Numbered from the stretch's first letter, positions 41,084 through 51,044 are shown. The stretch: DNA of 64,000 nt from an uncultured Nitrospira sp. (GCA_902500995.1 CABVSR010000004.1:62001-126000), one strand, 5' to 3'. Made by a program: numbers and translations. The notes: generated by a model from the letters alone, not told the origin.

Positions 41084-42348
41084 GGCCCTCGGCGGACCAC
41101 CGAGACCGCGCTTCCGGAACGCAGGGACTCGGCCGGCGCCACAATGACTTCATCCGTCTGGGACAGGGGCCCATGGACCGGAACCATGCCGGCCACGGCG
41201 GTGCCTGCTTGCACCACCGCTTCCGCCACGATACCGGCGCGCACGACCAGCACCACCGTTTGCCCCTCCCGCGTCACCACGGCAGTGGAAGGCACGCCCC
41301 AGTCCTCCCCCTTTTCCGCAGCCGTTCCGGGGACCGGACCAAACGTGACCTTGGCGCTCAGCTCAGGCCGTACGCGATCGTCCAGATCTCGAAATCGGAT
41401 GCGTGTCAACACAGTACCCTTGGCACGATCGGCGATCGGCATGATCTGCAGCACTTCGCCCTGATACCGGTGGCCCGGCACCGAGTCGAGCTGAATCTCC
41501 GCCGGCTGGCCGGCGCGCACGAGGTGGATCATGGCTTCCGACACCTCGGCGTCCACTGTCACCGACAGGGGATCGACCATGTTGACCACGGAGCCGCCGG
41601 AGCGGACGGTGGCGGTGAAGGGCGACACGACCTCGCCGATCTCGGCCAACTTCTTGACGATGACGCCGTCGAACGGCGCACGAATACTCGTATTCTCCAG
41701 CTGGACCGTGGCATTTTGCCGTTCGGCTTCCGCCGCAGTAACCGCCGCCTCAGCCGACTTCACGGCGGCGGCGGCGCGACGAAGCCGCGCGGAGGCCATG
41801 TCGTATTCCGATCTGGTCACAAACGACTTCTCCAGCAGCGTCTTCACGCGCTCGAAACTCAGCGTCGCTTCCTCCAGCTCCGGCTTGGCGGCGCCCAACT
41901 GCGCCCGCGCCACCCCCAGCCGGGCCAATGCCTGCCGCAGAAGTGCGTCCATATCGTCATGCTCGATCCTCGCGATCAGCTGCCCTTCCTTCACGCGATC
42001 ACCGACATTCACACCGAAATAAATCAGCCGGCCCGTGCCCTTCGAGGCGATCGAGGCCTGCCGCTGCGCCACCACATACCCGGTTGCCGCCAGGCCTGCC
42101 CCGCTGCTCGATGGCAGGCGCACTACCGGAACCACCTCGACTTTTTGATCCGTCTGCATCCAGCTGCTGCTCCACATCAAGCCGGCGACAACCAGCAAGA
42201 CGGTCAGGATCAGCCAGAACCGCCGGCGGCCGCCGGATGCGGTAGCGGGACCAGGGGTGGGACGATGAATCGCCAGGCCATCGAGATCCGCATCATGGAT
42301 GCCGGACTTGCGAGGCTCAGGACGATCAGATGATTGACCAGACACCAT
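41080..42348 (-). CDS. periplasmic adaptor protein (MacA/HlyD family)
   Basis: A 422-residue membrane-fusion protein. One helix at ~43-62 (FWLILTVLLVVAGLMW) anchors it. The lipoyl halves (ASIASKGTGRLIYFGVNVGD and NTSIRAPFDGVIVKKLAEIG) enclose a long coiled-coil hairpin rich in Ala/Glu (~115-195), and a beta-barrel domain follows. It would link the ABC permeases to an outer-membrane channel; no TolC-like gene is present in the window. Start ATG 42348; the PepSY gene lies 22 bp upstream. Confidence 0.9.
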   Translation of the reverse strand: MVSGQSSDRPEPRKSGIHDADLDGLAIHRPTPGPATASGGRRRFWLILTVLLVVAGLMWSSSWMQTDQKVEVVPVVRLPSSSGAGLAATGYVVAQRQASIASKGTGRLIYFGVNVGDRVKEGQLIARIEHDDMDALLRQALARLGVARAQLGAAKPELEEATLSFERVKTLLEKSFVTRSEYDMASARLRRAAAAVKSAEAAVTAAEAERQNATVQLENTSIRAPFDGVIVKKLAEIGEVVSPFTATVRSGGSVVNMVDPLSVTVDAEVSEAMIHLVRAGQPAEIQLDSVPGHRYQGEVLQIMPIADRAKGTVLTRIRFRDLDDRVRPELSAKVTFGPVPGTAAEKGEDWGVPSTAVVTREGQTVVLVVRAGIVAEAVVQAGTAVAGMVPVHGPLSQTDEVIVAPAESLRSGSAVSVVRRGP

Positions 42349-42370
42349 TGCCTCCTTCGCGGAACGAACC

Positions 42371-43633
42371 CTATCGTGCCGCTTCCTTTCTTGTGGGCGT
42401 CAGCCCTGACGCCGACACACCCTGCTCTCGCCTTCGCCGCTTGCGCCACCACATCAGCAGGCCGGTGACGTAGATGAGCGGACAAGACAGCCCGGCAACG
42501 AACACCACCAGCCGCCCGCCCCAGCCAAACGCCTTGCCCGAGTGCAGGGGCCATTGCCAATCGATGAAGGTTTCTCCCGCGCTCCGCCTCGTATCGGGAG
42601 CCCGCACATCCAGAATTTCCCCGCTCGAAGGATCGATGCTCACGATTCGCTCCGACCAGAACGGGCTCAGGCGCGGAACGTTCTGGCGGACGATCTGATA
42701 CACCCCCCGCGGCCCGTCCGGCATGGTGATCCACGCCAGGCTTCCCTCGGGATACCGCGAGGCGGCGATGGCTTCCGCCCGTTCCGCCGAGACAGGCGGC
42801 GCGCCGCTGTCCGCTCCCGGCTCCGGTGCCGTGACCGTCCCTCGCGTGGCGGGAGAAAACAGTTGCGTGACGCGGATGAACGGATCGGCCATGTTCATAT
42901 ACACACCCGACAAGAGAACGGCTCCCAACACCAGACAGGTATACAACGACACCGTCTTGTGGAGATCGAACAGGAGCCGGAACGGCCGCGAAGGCCGCCG
43001 GATCACGAAGGCCTGCCGCCATTGTCCTCCGCGCGGCCACCAGACGATCAGCCCGGTCACCAGCGACAGAATCAACAGCAAGGCCCCGATCGCCGCCGCA
43101 GTCATCCCCCTCTCACCGAGGAAGAGGGCGTAATGCAGTTGGAAGACGACGTCCATGAGATACATCGGCACCAACTCACCGGCGCCATAGGTACGGATAC
43201 CGGTCACCACCGCGCGGTAGGGATCGACATAGACCCGCTGCCAGGCTTTGGACGGATGTTGCAGATACACGGCGGCCACTCCCTGCGAGCCTGCCGGTGC
43301 ATAGACCTGGGTGATCGCACTCTCCGGCAAGGCGGCGCTCTCCGCTGCCGCGAGAATCGCTCCCCACGACCGGTAGTCGCCGCCGGTTTCCGGCGGGACC
43401 GGCACCGTCAAGAGCGCGGGATTCAACCATTCGTCGATCTCCTGCCAGAACACGAGGAGGCTCCCGGTCAGCCCGAACAAGACCAAGAGTGCTCCGGCCG
43501 AGAGCCCGAGATATAAGTGCACCTGGACCCACAGGGCGCGCCCCAGCTGCAAGCGGCGGTGCCTGCCGGCCCGAGCGGCCGCCACCCAGGAAGGCAACGG
43601 CACAGAATCATGACCGGCCAGTTCGTGGGACAT
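42371..43633 (-). CDS. PepSY-associated membrane protein (iron reductase-like)
   Basis: A 420-residue protein; ATG 43633 (MSHELAGHD) is chosen by spacing to GGAGA, as the much longer open frame has no family match. Helices occur at ~36-58, ~175-195, ~230-250 and ~385-405. The PepSY_TM signature is seen: HLYLGLSAGALLVLFGLTGS, LHYALFLGERG, FDLHKTVSLYTCLVLGAVLL, WQWPLHSGKAFGWGGRLVVF. Homologues such as FoxB and PiuB sit beside siderophore receptors and are thought to reduce ferric siderophores. It precedes the MacA-like gene. Confidence 0.85.
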   Translation of the reverse strand: MSHELAGHDSVPLPSWVAAARAGRHRRLQLGRALWVQVHLYLGLSAGALLVLFGLTGSLLVFWQEIDEWLNPALLTVPVPPETGGDYRSWGAILAAAESAALPESAITQVYAPAGSQGVAAVYLQHPSKAWQRVYVDPYRAVVTGIRTYGAGELVPMYLMDVVFQLHYALFLGERGMTAAAIGALLLILSLVTGLIVWWPRGGQWRQAFVIRRPSRPFRLLFDLHKTVSLYTCLVLGAVLLSGVYMNMADPFIRVTQLFSPATRGTVTAPEPGADSGAPPVSAERAEAIAASRYPEGSLAWITMPDGPRGVYQIVRQNVPRLSPFWSERIVSIDPSSGEILDVRAPDTRRSAGETFIDWQWPLHSGKAFGWGGRLVVFVAGLSCPLIYVTGLLMWWRKRRRREQGVSASGLTPTRKEAAR

Positions 43634-43809
43634 GGGGTTCATTCTCCAACAGCTCGTTGCGCGCTGCGGTGATGGGCGACATCTCGCTGCTGCCGCGGCG
43701 GCGAACGCCCTCGAGGTCGAGATGAATCCATCCCGAACATCGGTCGCAACGGCACAACGACAGCAACCAGCCACAGGGTGGCCGGCTTCATTGGTCACAG
43801 GTACAGGAT

Positions 43810-44208
43810 TTACGTGGAGAGGAAAGGAGGCCCGCGGCCATGGGCGACCACCAGCGGGCGGCCGCCGAACGACAGGACCACGAAGACGAGCGGCACGAAC
43901 AATGAGACCAGCAGAGGGAGGCGTGGAATGTCCGGAAGGATGAACGCCGTTTCGTCCTGCGTCACCGTGCAGGCCCAGGTGATGAGCGGGCTCGACTCGA
44001 CCCGACCGTGATGGCAGGGATCGCGATCCCCGCCGGCGTGGAGATGAAAGCTCCGGGAAGCAGGCTTTTCGAAATCGACGAAGCAGGTGTGGCAGACAAA
44101 CCCGGCCACGATCCGGATCACGACCAGGAGGCAGGCCACAGCCACGGCCACCCGAGGCGCCAGACCGGATCGCCGATGCCATGAGACCGGTGTCTGCTGT
44201 GTCGTCAT
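43810..44208 (-). CDS. small Cys/His membrane protein, operon leader (paralogue of 48138)
   Basis: A 132-residue protein from ATG 44208. After an N-terminal helix (VAVAVACLLVVIRIVAGFV) comes CHTCFVDFEKPASRSFHLHA and GGDRDPCHHG, then ITWACTVTQDETAF and a second helix. The paralogue at 48138 shares the framework CxTCFxxFExPASR, GGDxDxCHHGR, WACxVTQD, FxLPD. The Cys/His groups could bind metal or haem. It lies at the head of the operon PepSY, adaptor, ABC exporter, and carries regulon element C 55 bases upstream. Confidence 0.7.
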   Translation of the reverse strand: MTTQQTPVSWHRRSGLAPRVAVAVACLLVVIRIVAGFVCHTCFVDFEKPASRSFHLHAGGDRDPCHHGRVESSPLITWACTVTQDETAFILPDIPRLPLLVSLFVPLVFVVLSFGGRPLVVAHGRGPPFLST

Positions 44209-44262
44209 CGAGGGTTCCACGCGGGTGAAAGGTTCCTTACCATACGCAACCAGCCATTCCTT

Positions 44263-44294
44263 TGTCCAGCAACAGGTGCTCACGGATGCTACAG
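44263..44294 (-). promoter_or_regulatory. regulon element C
   Basis: Minus strand: CTGTAGCATC, CGTGAGCACC, TGTTGCTGGACA. The last unit is the most divergent of the seven. It ends 55 bases upstream of the start at 44208. Confidence 0.75.
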
Positions 44295-44406
44295 CCTGTT
44301 GCGATGAAGAACGGACGAGCCACGATAGGAATGATTCAAGAGATGGCATGAACGTCGCCGATCCATAGCCATGCGGGACCGAGTGCGGCGGCATGGCCGG
44401 TGACGT

Positions 44407-45567
44407 TTAGACGGTTTCTTCCTCGAAGAGATGCCCTGGCACGGCCAATGCGCCGACCGGCACGGCTTCCACCCGGTCGGTGAGGGCAACGCGCTTGGTT
44501 CCTGGATAGACGATCGCGACGCGTTCCAAGCGGAGATCATCGAGTGCGATGCGGATTGAGGGCGTCAGGCGCGGCGCATCGACGCGCTTACACTCCACGC
44601 CGAACAACCGGTCACCTCGGCGCAGGATCAGGTCGATTTCCGCTCCTTGGTGCGTGGCCCAGAAGTACGCTTCGTCATACGACTCGGCGGCCAGTACCTG
44701 CTCGATGACAAACCCCTCCCACGAAGCCCCGACCCTAGGGTGGGAGAGGATCGCCTTTTCCGTGCCAAGCCCGAATAACTGGTGCAACAGGCCACTGTCG
44801 CGAACATAGACTTTCGGCATCTTCACCTGCCGTTTGCCGAGGTTGGCGTGCCAGGGTTGAAGTTGACGCACCATCAAGGCGTCGGTGAGGAGATCAAGGT
44901 AGCGACGGCTGGTGGACGGGTTCACACCCAGTGCCCTGGCCGGTTCGGCAGCGTTCCAGATCTGTCCCTGGTAATGTGCGACCATAGTCCAAAAGCGCAG
45001 CAACGCCGCTGCTGTGACGCGGACGCCCCATTGCGGAAGGTCGCGCTCCAAGAGTGTCTGAATGAACTGCTTGCGCCAAGCGAGGCTGTCCATCTCCGTG
45101 CGGGCGAGGAATGCGAGCGGAAAGCTGCCGCGTCGCCAGAGTTGGGCCACCGATTGCAATCCCACTTCGGCCACGGTGAAGCCCCCGATCTCGATCCGCT
45201 CCATACGCCCGGCCAGGCTCTCCGAACTCTGGCGCAGCAACTCACCCGAGGCGCTGCCGAGAATCAGGAAGCGCGCCGGCTGTTTCTTGCGGTCCGCAAG
45301 CACCCGCAGCACTGGAAAGAGATCCGGCCGCCGTTGAATCTCATCAATGACCACAAGCCCCTGCAGTGGTTCGAGAGCGGTCTTGGGTTCGTCCAGTCGC
45401 GCGAGACTCAGCGGGTCCTCAAGGTCAAAGTAGTTGGGGGAGTCCTCGGAGAGAAGTTCACGTGCCAGCGTAGTTTTGCCACACTGTCGTGGTCCGGTGA
45501 GCACGACCACCGAGGCCCTGGAGAGCGCGGCGCGAATACGGTCGAGAATGGCAGGCCTGTTGATCAT
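44407..45567 (-). CDS. AAA ATPase with DUF4143
   Basis: A 386-residue protein. Start ATG 45567 (MINRPAILDRIRAALSRA); longer frames lack support. Walker A is GPRQCGKTTLA, Walker B LVVIDEIQRRPDLFP. The C-terminal DUF4143 (winged helix plus nuclease-like, YVRDSGLLHQLFGL and AEIDLILRRGDRLFGVECK) contains an E-x-E/K-type restriction-like core. Such proteins are common accessory genes of unknown role. It interrupts the island between receptor D-operon and element C. A perfect 11-bp inverted repeat lies 16 bases upstream. Confidence 0.88.
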   Translation of the reverse strand: MINRPAILDRIRAALSRASVVVLTGPRQCGKTTLARELLSEDSPNYFDLEDPLSLARLDEPKTALEPLQGLVVIDEIQRRPDLFPVLRVLADRKKQPARFLILGSASGELLRQSSESLAGRMERIEIGGFTVAEVGLQSVAQLWRRGSFPLAFLARTEMDSLAWRKQFIQTLLERDLPQWGVRVTAAALLRFWTMVAHYQGQIWNAAEPARALGVNPSTSRRYLDLLTDALMVRQLQPWHANLGKRQVKMPKVYVRDSGLLHQLFGLGTEKAILSHPRVGASWEGFVIEQVLAAESYDEAYFWATHQGAEIDLILRRGDRLFGVECKRVDAPRLTPSIRIALDDLRLERVAIVYPGTKRVALTDRVEAVPVGALAVPGHLFEEETV

Positions 45568-45582
45568 TGCAAGCTGATGGTA

Positions 45583-45619
45583 CCATGAAAATCGCGCATT
45601 GGCAGCAGGATTTTCATGG
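45583..45619. promoter_or_regulatory. perfect inverted repeat upstream of the AAA ATPase gene
   Basis: CCATGAAAATC and GATTTTCATGG with a 15-base spacer. Its location 16-52 bases before the start codon suggests an operator. Confidence 0.55.
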
Positions 45620-45661
45620 CAATTGGAGGCGCCTGCCAACTGTTGATGAGCATACCCCCGG

Positions 45662-45705
45662 AGGCTGGTTGCCGAATCGTCTCGATGCGGTCCGGCAACC
45701 AGCCT
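45662..45705. terminator. hairpin after the TonB receptor gene
   Basis: Perfect 12-bp arms AGGCTGGTTGCC and GGCAACCAGCCT, loop of 20. It lies 41 bp beyond the receptor stop on the minus strand. The absence of a T-tract makes a Rho-independent terminator uncertain; it may protect the mRNA end. Confidence 0.5.
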
Positions 45706-45745
45706 GCTGGCATCAGAGGGGCGGACTCGATTGATCGGGGTCCGC

Positions 45746-47971
45746 TCAGTACGTCATCGAATAGCCGATCGTCGCCGTGGCGCCACGTGCGGCATAGTGG
45801 AAACTGTTCAAGAAGGAAATCTGGTTGAACGCCGCCACATATTTCTGGTTCAAGAGATTCTCGATGCCGAATCGTAACGTGCCCGGCCCGGCCTTCACCG
45901 TGCTGATCAAGTCCACCAGGAAGTATTCCGTCATGGAGAAGGGATCTGCGGTCGGATCGATGCCTGAATTGAAGGCCGTCAACGACCGCGTCCGGCTGCC
46001 GGAATACAGCACCTGGAGCCGGTTGCGCCAGTTCCATTCCGGCACCGTCAGATGTTCGAGGTAGGCGGTGATCTTTTGCGGTTGGATGCTGAACCCGTTG
46101 AGCGGCACCCGCACGTCGGGATTGAACCCGATCGTCTGATCGCCCTCCACGAAGGTGTAGGTCCCGCCGACCTTCCAGCCCTCGTACGGCTGCACATCCA
46201 ACGTGGCTTCCACGCCGTAGATCGTTTGCGGCGCGCGCTGCAGGGAATTGGTGAACTGATCGAAATTCAATCCGAGATTCGATTTGGAAATGTACCCTGA
46301 CACCGACCCCTGCACCTTGCTCCAGTTGCCGCGCAGACCGATCTCATAGTTGTTCACGCGCTGCGGCTGCAAATTGGTGAGGGCGATGGTCGTTCCCGGC
46401 GTCACGGCGAGCGCCGAGTCGATCGAGCCGACCGGCACGTTGAAGCCCTGGCTGAAATTGAAGAAGAGGTCTACCGGATCGGTGATATGGTAGACAAACC
46501 CGCCGTTGAACACGGTGGTGTCGAATCGGATGTTGCTGGCAGGAGAAAAGGTCCCGACACTGTCTGTGAAATTGCTGGTCGAAATGCCGATGCGTTCGTA
46601 GCGCACGCCGCCACGCAGAACAAGGGCGGGGATCGGCGTCCATTCCCCCTGCGCAAACGCGGCCGCGGTTTCAAACACACGACTTCCCACCAGGGGAGAC
46701 TGTCCGATCTTACTGAACACCCGCCCTCCCGACGCATCCAGCACGGCCGGATCGTAGAGATTTTGGTTCTGAATCCCGTGCTGACTGGAGAAATCCATGC
46801 CCCACGTGATCTGTGGTTTGCCGTAAAGCGGAATCGGCGTGGTGATATCGACCCTCGTTCCCAGCACATCCGTTTGCGGGAGCCCCTGCACCACGTCCGT
46901 GCCGCCGAACGGCCGGACATCGAAGGTCGGAAACGTGGTCTTTTGAGTGCGATAGTAGCCTTGGATGTGCACGCGGCTGTCGAGGAACAGATGAGGATGC
47001 GTGTAATCCGCACTGATTTGAGTATTCGTCAACTTCGGTTGGTCCTGCAGGGCCAGTCCCGGAACGAAGCGCGCCGTGGTGCGCGGCAGGCCGTCGATCG
47101 CCGGATCGACAATGTAGTTCGTATCCTGCGCGGTTTGCTTGCGATTGAAGGTCAGTTGAAACCGGTGCTCGCCGAAGGTGGCGCCGAATTTGCCGAGGAT
47201 GTTGTAGGTTCTCGTATCCGCATACCCGCCGATGCTGTTGGTGCCCGGCATGGTCCGTGAGCCTTCGGAATCGAACATGCCGCCCTGTTGATTGAACGTG
47301 CCGACGATGTTGTAGTCGAACCAGTCTTTTTTACCCTGGAACCCCTGCACGACCGTGCCGCTGAGGCCGCGCAACACCCTCGTCAAGGACCCGCTTCCCT
47401 GGACTTCGGTATAAAAGCTGGGCTTTCCGTCGCCCGCCTGCTTCGTGATGATGTTGATCAACCCGCCGGTCGCGCCGTTCCCGTAAATTGCCGTGGCGCC
47501 GCGGACGATTTCGATCCGCTCGATGGCGCTGGGGTCGATATGCGCCAGGTCCAACTGCGACGCGGGACTGCTCAGTTGCGGGACGCCGTCGATCAGCACC
47601 GCGATCTGGCGGCCGCGCATCTGTTGCGACGTCCCCGAATCCAACGATCCGTCGTTTTGGGACATGCCGGGAACGAGCTTCGGAAGGATCTGACTCAAAC
47701 TTCGTCCCGGCGAAACCGCGATCTGCTGCTGAATCTGCTCCTCCGTGACGATGGTCACCGACTGGTTCACGCTGCCGATGGACGTCGGGGTCCGCGTCGC
47801 GGAAATGAACACGTCGGGCGCATTCACTTCCGGGATGGCGTCGGTTCGTCCCTCATCCGCAGGATCTTCCGCCGAGGCGGGCAATACAGGTGCACAGAAT
47901 CCAAGCAGCAATGCGCCGATGACAGAAACCCGCAAGAGCTGGTGGTAAAGACTGGTACTCATGACGGTCAC
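45746..47971 (-). CDS. TonB-dependent siderophore receptor (IutA/RhtA-like)
   Basis: A 741-residue outer-membrane receptor starting at GTG 47971 or ATG 47962. The signal peptide ends near residue 34. The plug domain has SATRTPTSIGSVNQSVTIVT, QMRGRQIAVLIDGVPQLSSP and IEIVRGATAIYGNGATGGLI; the last phrase is characteristic of the hydroxamate receptors IutA and RhtA. The barrel ends in GYSMTY, with a C-terminal tyrosine. It is transcribed after the small Cys/His gene at 48138. The ligand (citrate-hydroxamate siderophore) is inferred from family resemblance. Confidence 0.88.
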   Translation of the reverse strand: MTVMSTSLYHQLLRVSVIGALLLGFCAPVLPASAEDPADEGRTDAIPEVNAPDVFISATRTPTSIGSVNQSVTIVTEEQIQQQIAVSPGRSLSQILPKLVPGMSQNDGSLDSGTSQQMRGRQIAVLIDGVPQLSSPASQLDLAHIDPSAIERIEIVRGATAIYGNGATGGLINIITKQAGDGKPSFYTEVQGSGSLTRVLRGLSGTVVQGFQGKKDWFDYNIVGTFNQQGGMFDSEGSRTMPGTNSIGGYADTRTYNILGKFGATFGEHRFQLTFNRKQTAQDTNYIVDPAIDGLPRTTARFVPGLALQDQPKLTNTQISADYTHPHLFLDSRVHIQGYYRTQKTTFPTFDVRPFGGTDVVQGLPQTDVLGTRVDITTPIPLYGKPQITWGMDFSSQHGIQNQNLYDPAVLDASGGRVFSKIGQSPLVGSRVFETAAAFAQGEWTPIPALVLRGGVRYERIGISTSNFTDSVGTFSPASNIRFDTTVFNGGFVYHITDPVDLFFNFSQGFNVPVGSIDSALAVTPGTTIALTNLQPQRVNNYEIGLRGNWSKVQGSVSGYISKSNLGLNFDQFTNSLQRAPQTIYGVEATLDVQPYEGWKVGGTYTFVEGDQTIGFNPDVRVPLNGFSIQPQKITAYLEHLTVPEWNWRNRLQVLYSGSRTRSLTAFNSGIDPTADPFSMTEYFLVDLISTVKAGPGTLRFGIENLLNQKYVAAFNQISFLNSFHYAARGATATIGYSMTY

Positions 47972-48137
47972 AACATCCTTTCCTCAGGGCGCCTCGCGCC
48001 CTTCAGGGCAAAGGCGGCTCGCATCACGTCTGCCCGGGCACATGCGTCGAGGAGAGCCTGCTCCCGGCAAGACACACGAACCAGGCGCATAGGCATGCGT
48101 TCAGCCTTCGGTGGTTCAATAACGTAGATGGGAATCG

Positions 48138-48509
48138 TTACGGCAGCAGGGATCGGAGCGGCGGAGAGCGACCCTTGCCGGCAACCAACAGGCTGTCCCG
48201 GCGGGACATCCCGAGCAGGGTCAACGCCACGAGGAAAGACACGATGATCGGTAACGGGGGACTATCAGGCAACACGAAATCCGCATCGTCCTGGGTGACT
48301 TCGCATGCCCAGGCGACGAGCGGGCCCACCGGCTCGCGGCCGTGGTGGCAGGCATCATGATCGCCCCCGTCGTGGAGATAGAAGACTCGCGACGCAGGCG
48401 TTTCGAACTCGTTGAAACAGGTGGAGCAAATGCCGACGGCCAGCACCCGGATACAGGCCAGGAGGCAGGCCAGCCACAACAGGGTCCGGCGGGAGCGCAC
48501 CATCGACAT
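48138..48509 (-). CDS. small Cys/His membrane protein, operon leader (paralogue of 43810)
   Basis: A 123-residue protein; ATG 48509 or 48503. Helix one (TLLWLACLLACIRVLAVGIC) is followed by STCFNEFETPASRVFYLHDG, GDHDACHHGRE and VAWACEVTQDDADFVLPDS, then a second helix (LPIIVSFLVALTLLGM). It has six conserved Cys/His positions in common with the protein at 43810. It precedes the IutA-like receptor gene by 170 bp and lies behind regulon element D. The conserved pairs suggest metal or haem binding near the membrane. Confidence 0.72.
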   Translation of the reverse strand: MSMVRSRRTLLWLACLLACIRVLAVGICSTCFNEFETPASRVFYLHDGGDHDACHHGREPVGPLVAWACEVTQDDADFVLPDSPPLPIIVSFLVALTLLGMSRRDSLLVAGKGRSPPLRSLLP

Positions 48510-48583
48510 GGAACGAATGAAGGCGTCCACAGATTCCCTACGTAGGAAAAACGGCCTCCACCCTACGCAAGCGCAAGCGAGCT

Positions 48584-48615
48584 TGTCTACAGACGGGTGC
48601 TCACGGTTGCTACAG
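48584..48615 (-). promoter_or_regulatory. regulon element D
   Basis: Minus strand: CTGTAGCAAC, CGTGAGCACC, CGTCTGTAGACA. It is the closest copy to the consensus and ends 75 bases upstream of ATG 48509. It lies 44 bp beyond the stop of the preceding receptor gene. Confidence 0.85.
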
Positions 48616-48658
48616 TCCCACACCGCCGCCTGCCCACCGCGGTCACGGTTCGCCTCGG

Positions 48659-51002
48659 CTAGAACAATCCCAGCGTCACGCCGCCATAGATGGCCCGGCC
48701 GTACCCCGCGAAGAACAACGTCTTGTTCGCATCGGGCGTGCTGTCGGCGATGACGCCGCCGGAGCCGACGTATCGCTTGTCCGCGATGTTGTCCAGCTGC
48801 AGGTAAAACTTCGCGAAACGGAACCAGGCATTAGGACGGAACTCGACCGTCTTGTGTAGATTCGCATTGAGGAGCCAGTAGGCCGGCGCGCCGACGGTAT
48901 TGTTGTTGTTCAAGAAGTAGCTGTTCCAATAGGTCGTCTCCAACCAGCCGCCCCAGCCGGATGGATGGTCGTACTCTTCCTTGAAATTGAGCACGTCTCG
49001 GGCCACATTGGGTACTTGCTTGCCGTCGCGTAGAATCTGGGTGATCGGGCCAGACCCGTTGATGCGGAATTGATCGGCAAAATTGATATACTGCGCGTCG
49101 ATATGGGTGTAGGCCCCGGAGAAACGCCAGCCAGGCGCGGGCCGCCAGTCGTAACTCGCCTCGATACCTCGATATTGAGAGGAGTCGGCATTGATGGCAA
49201 ACGATCCGGCCGTCGTGGAATTCACCTGGGTGATGATTTCATCCTTCACCAGCACCCAAAACCCGACCAGTTGGACGCCGAACGTGCTGTGGAGTTTTGA
49301 ATCCGTCCCGATCTCGAAGTTATAATTCTTCTGCGGCTTGATCGAAAAATTCGTCCCGGCCAATCCATCCAGGCCGGTCGTCAGATTGGCAAAACCCGGC
49401 ACGGAATAGCCGGTCGAAGCGCGCACCCAATGCCGGTGATTTTCCGTCGGCTTCCACGACAGCGACACCTCCGGCGCCCAGTTATACAACGTGCGATCCG
49501 CTCCGGGAGTCGAGGCGAGCGCCCCGGCCGTGTAATTGATCGTCTGCACACTGATCTGCGACTGCTGGAACCCGACACCGGCCGCCAAGATCCACTTGGG
49601 GATGACCTCCAATTCCTCCCGCAATCGTCCGCCGATGTTGCGAATGGTGCCGCGACTGTTCTGTACCAGCGCGCCGCGGGACCCGCGGGAATTGCCGAGA
49701 TTCTCAAACGTTTGCGATTCCTGCTCCATATTGTTGGCGAAGAATCCCACATAACTTTTCAGCGGCATGTCACCGAGCCGGCCGTCGTGCCGGAGGTCCG
49801 CATATCCTTTGAAGTTCGGGTAGAACGCATCATTGATCTGCGTGAAGGTCTGATTGATGTCGCGCACATCGTAATCGGCTTCCAGGAGAAACACGGTATT
49901 GGCATCGATGTGGCGTTCATACAGGCCGCCGATGACCGTCCGTCGATCAAGACGCCGCTGCGCCAGGCGGAGGGGATCGTTGCCCGGCCCGGTGCCTCCG
50001 GCCTGTCGCGAGTCCGCGTTGAATTGCCCGAGGGTGAGCCTGGTCGGCACGTTGGCGTTCAACGCATTCGTCACGGCCTTCACATAGAAATTGTCCTTGT
50101 CTCCCAGCTTGAAACGAAAATTCAGATTGACCGTTTGGGTGTTGTAATCGCTATGCCGGATATAACCGTCTTCGGAGACCTGGCTGGCAAACAGAGCCAC
50201 GTCCACATCGCCATATTCCCGGCCGATGGCGAGGCCATACTTCTGGTAGCCGAAGGAACCGCCGCTCAAGAACGTCTCCACCCCGTTGATGTCGCCGCCG
50301 CGCCGCGTCTTGAAATGAATCATGCCGCCGAGCGCCGCGTTATCATAGAGCGACGACGAGGCGCCGCGTGTCACTTCCACGCTCTGCATGAACCAGGGAT
50401 CGTGCATGTCCAGGCGAGAGAAGCCATCTGATTGGGTTTGCCCGATGCCGTCTTCATAAAATTTGAGGTCGCGCACAACGCCGGTCGTCTTCACGCCGGA
50501 CCCCGCGAATCGAGACACCGAAGTCGCGCGGGCCGTTGGCGGAGCGCAGAATCACACCGGGAAGGGATTCCATCGACTCCTTCATCGTGCGAGTCGGTTG
50601 GGAATCGGTTTCACTCCTCGGCGTCGCGGAGAAGGCCAGTCCCTCCGGAAGTTTCTGCACCCGCTTGCTCACGATGCTGATATCGGCCAAGTCGTACACC
50701 GGAATCGCGTCGGGCGCATTGGTACTTTCGGCCTGAGGTCCGGCTGTCTCCTGATACCGCTGCGGCTTCTCTTCCACCGGCAAGGCTTCGTCACGCCGCC
50801 GCGTGATGTCTTCCAGCTCCCGGAGCAACTCCTCGCGCTCCCGGACATTCTGTTGCAGGCGGTCGCGCAACCCTTCTTCGGTGACGCCCTGACTCATCGC
50901 AGGCCGGGGCGGCGCCTCTTGCGCCAGACCCGCCGCGCCACCCAGCGCCACCAGAAAGATCGTCGCCATGATCACAATCTCGATCTGCATGCTGTGCTTC
51001 AT
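48659..51002 (-). pseudogene. TonB-dependent receptor with a +1 frameshift (paralogue of 58362)
   Basis: Two overlapping frames make one receptor. The first (51002 to ~50505) gives signal peptide, a coiled-coil segment (LRDRLQQNVREREELLRELE) and plug start ending in DFGVSIRG. The second (to 48659) continues with SGVKTTGVVRDLKFYEDG, LDMHDPWFMQSVEVTRGASS and the whole barrel, ending in GVTLGLF. The paralogue at 58362 is continuous across this point. One base too many in the run CCCC at 50501-50504 (plus strand) explains the break. It could be a sequencing error, phase variation, or true inactivation. It follows exbD in the operon. Confidence 0.82.
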
Positions 51003-51044
51003 CTGCATCTCCCTCATTCTTCCGCAGGTAGGAAGGCCTGGCTG

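Noticed and set aside
42371-44182. 603-residue frame covering the PepSY gene and more
   Set aside because: The first ~180 residues are antisense or out of frame to the small gene at 43810 and have no family match; the PepSY protein begins at 43633.
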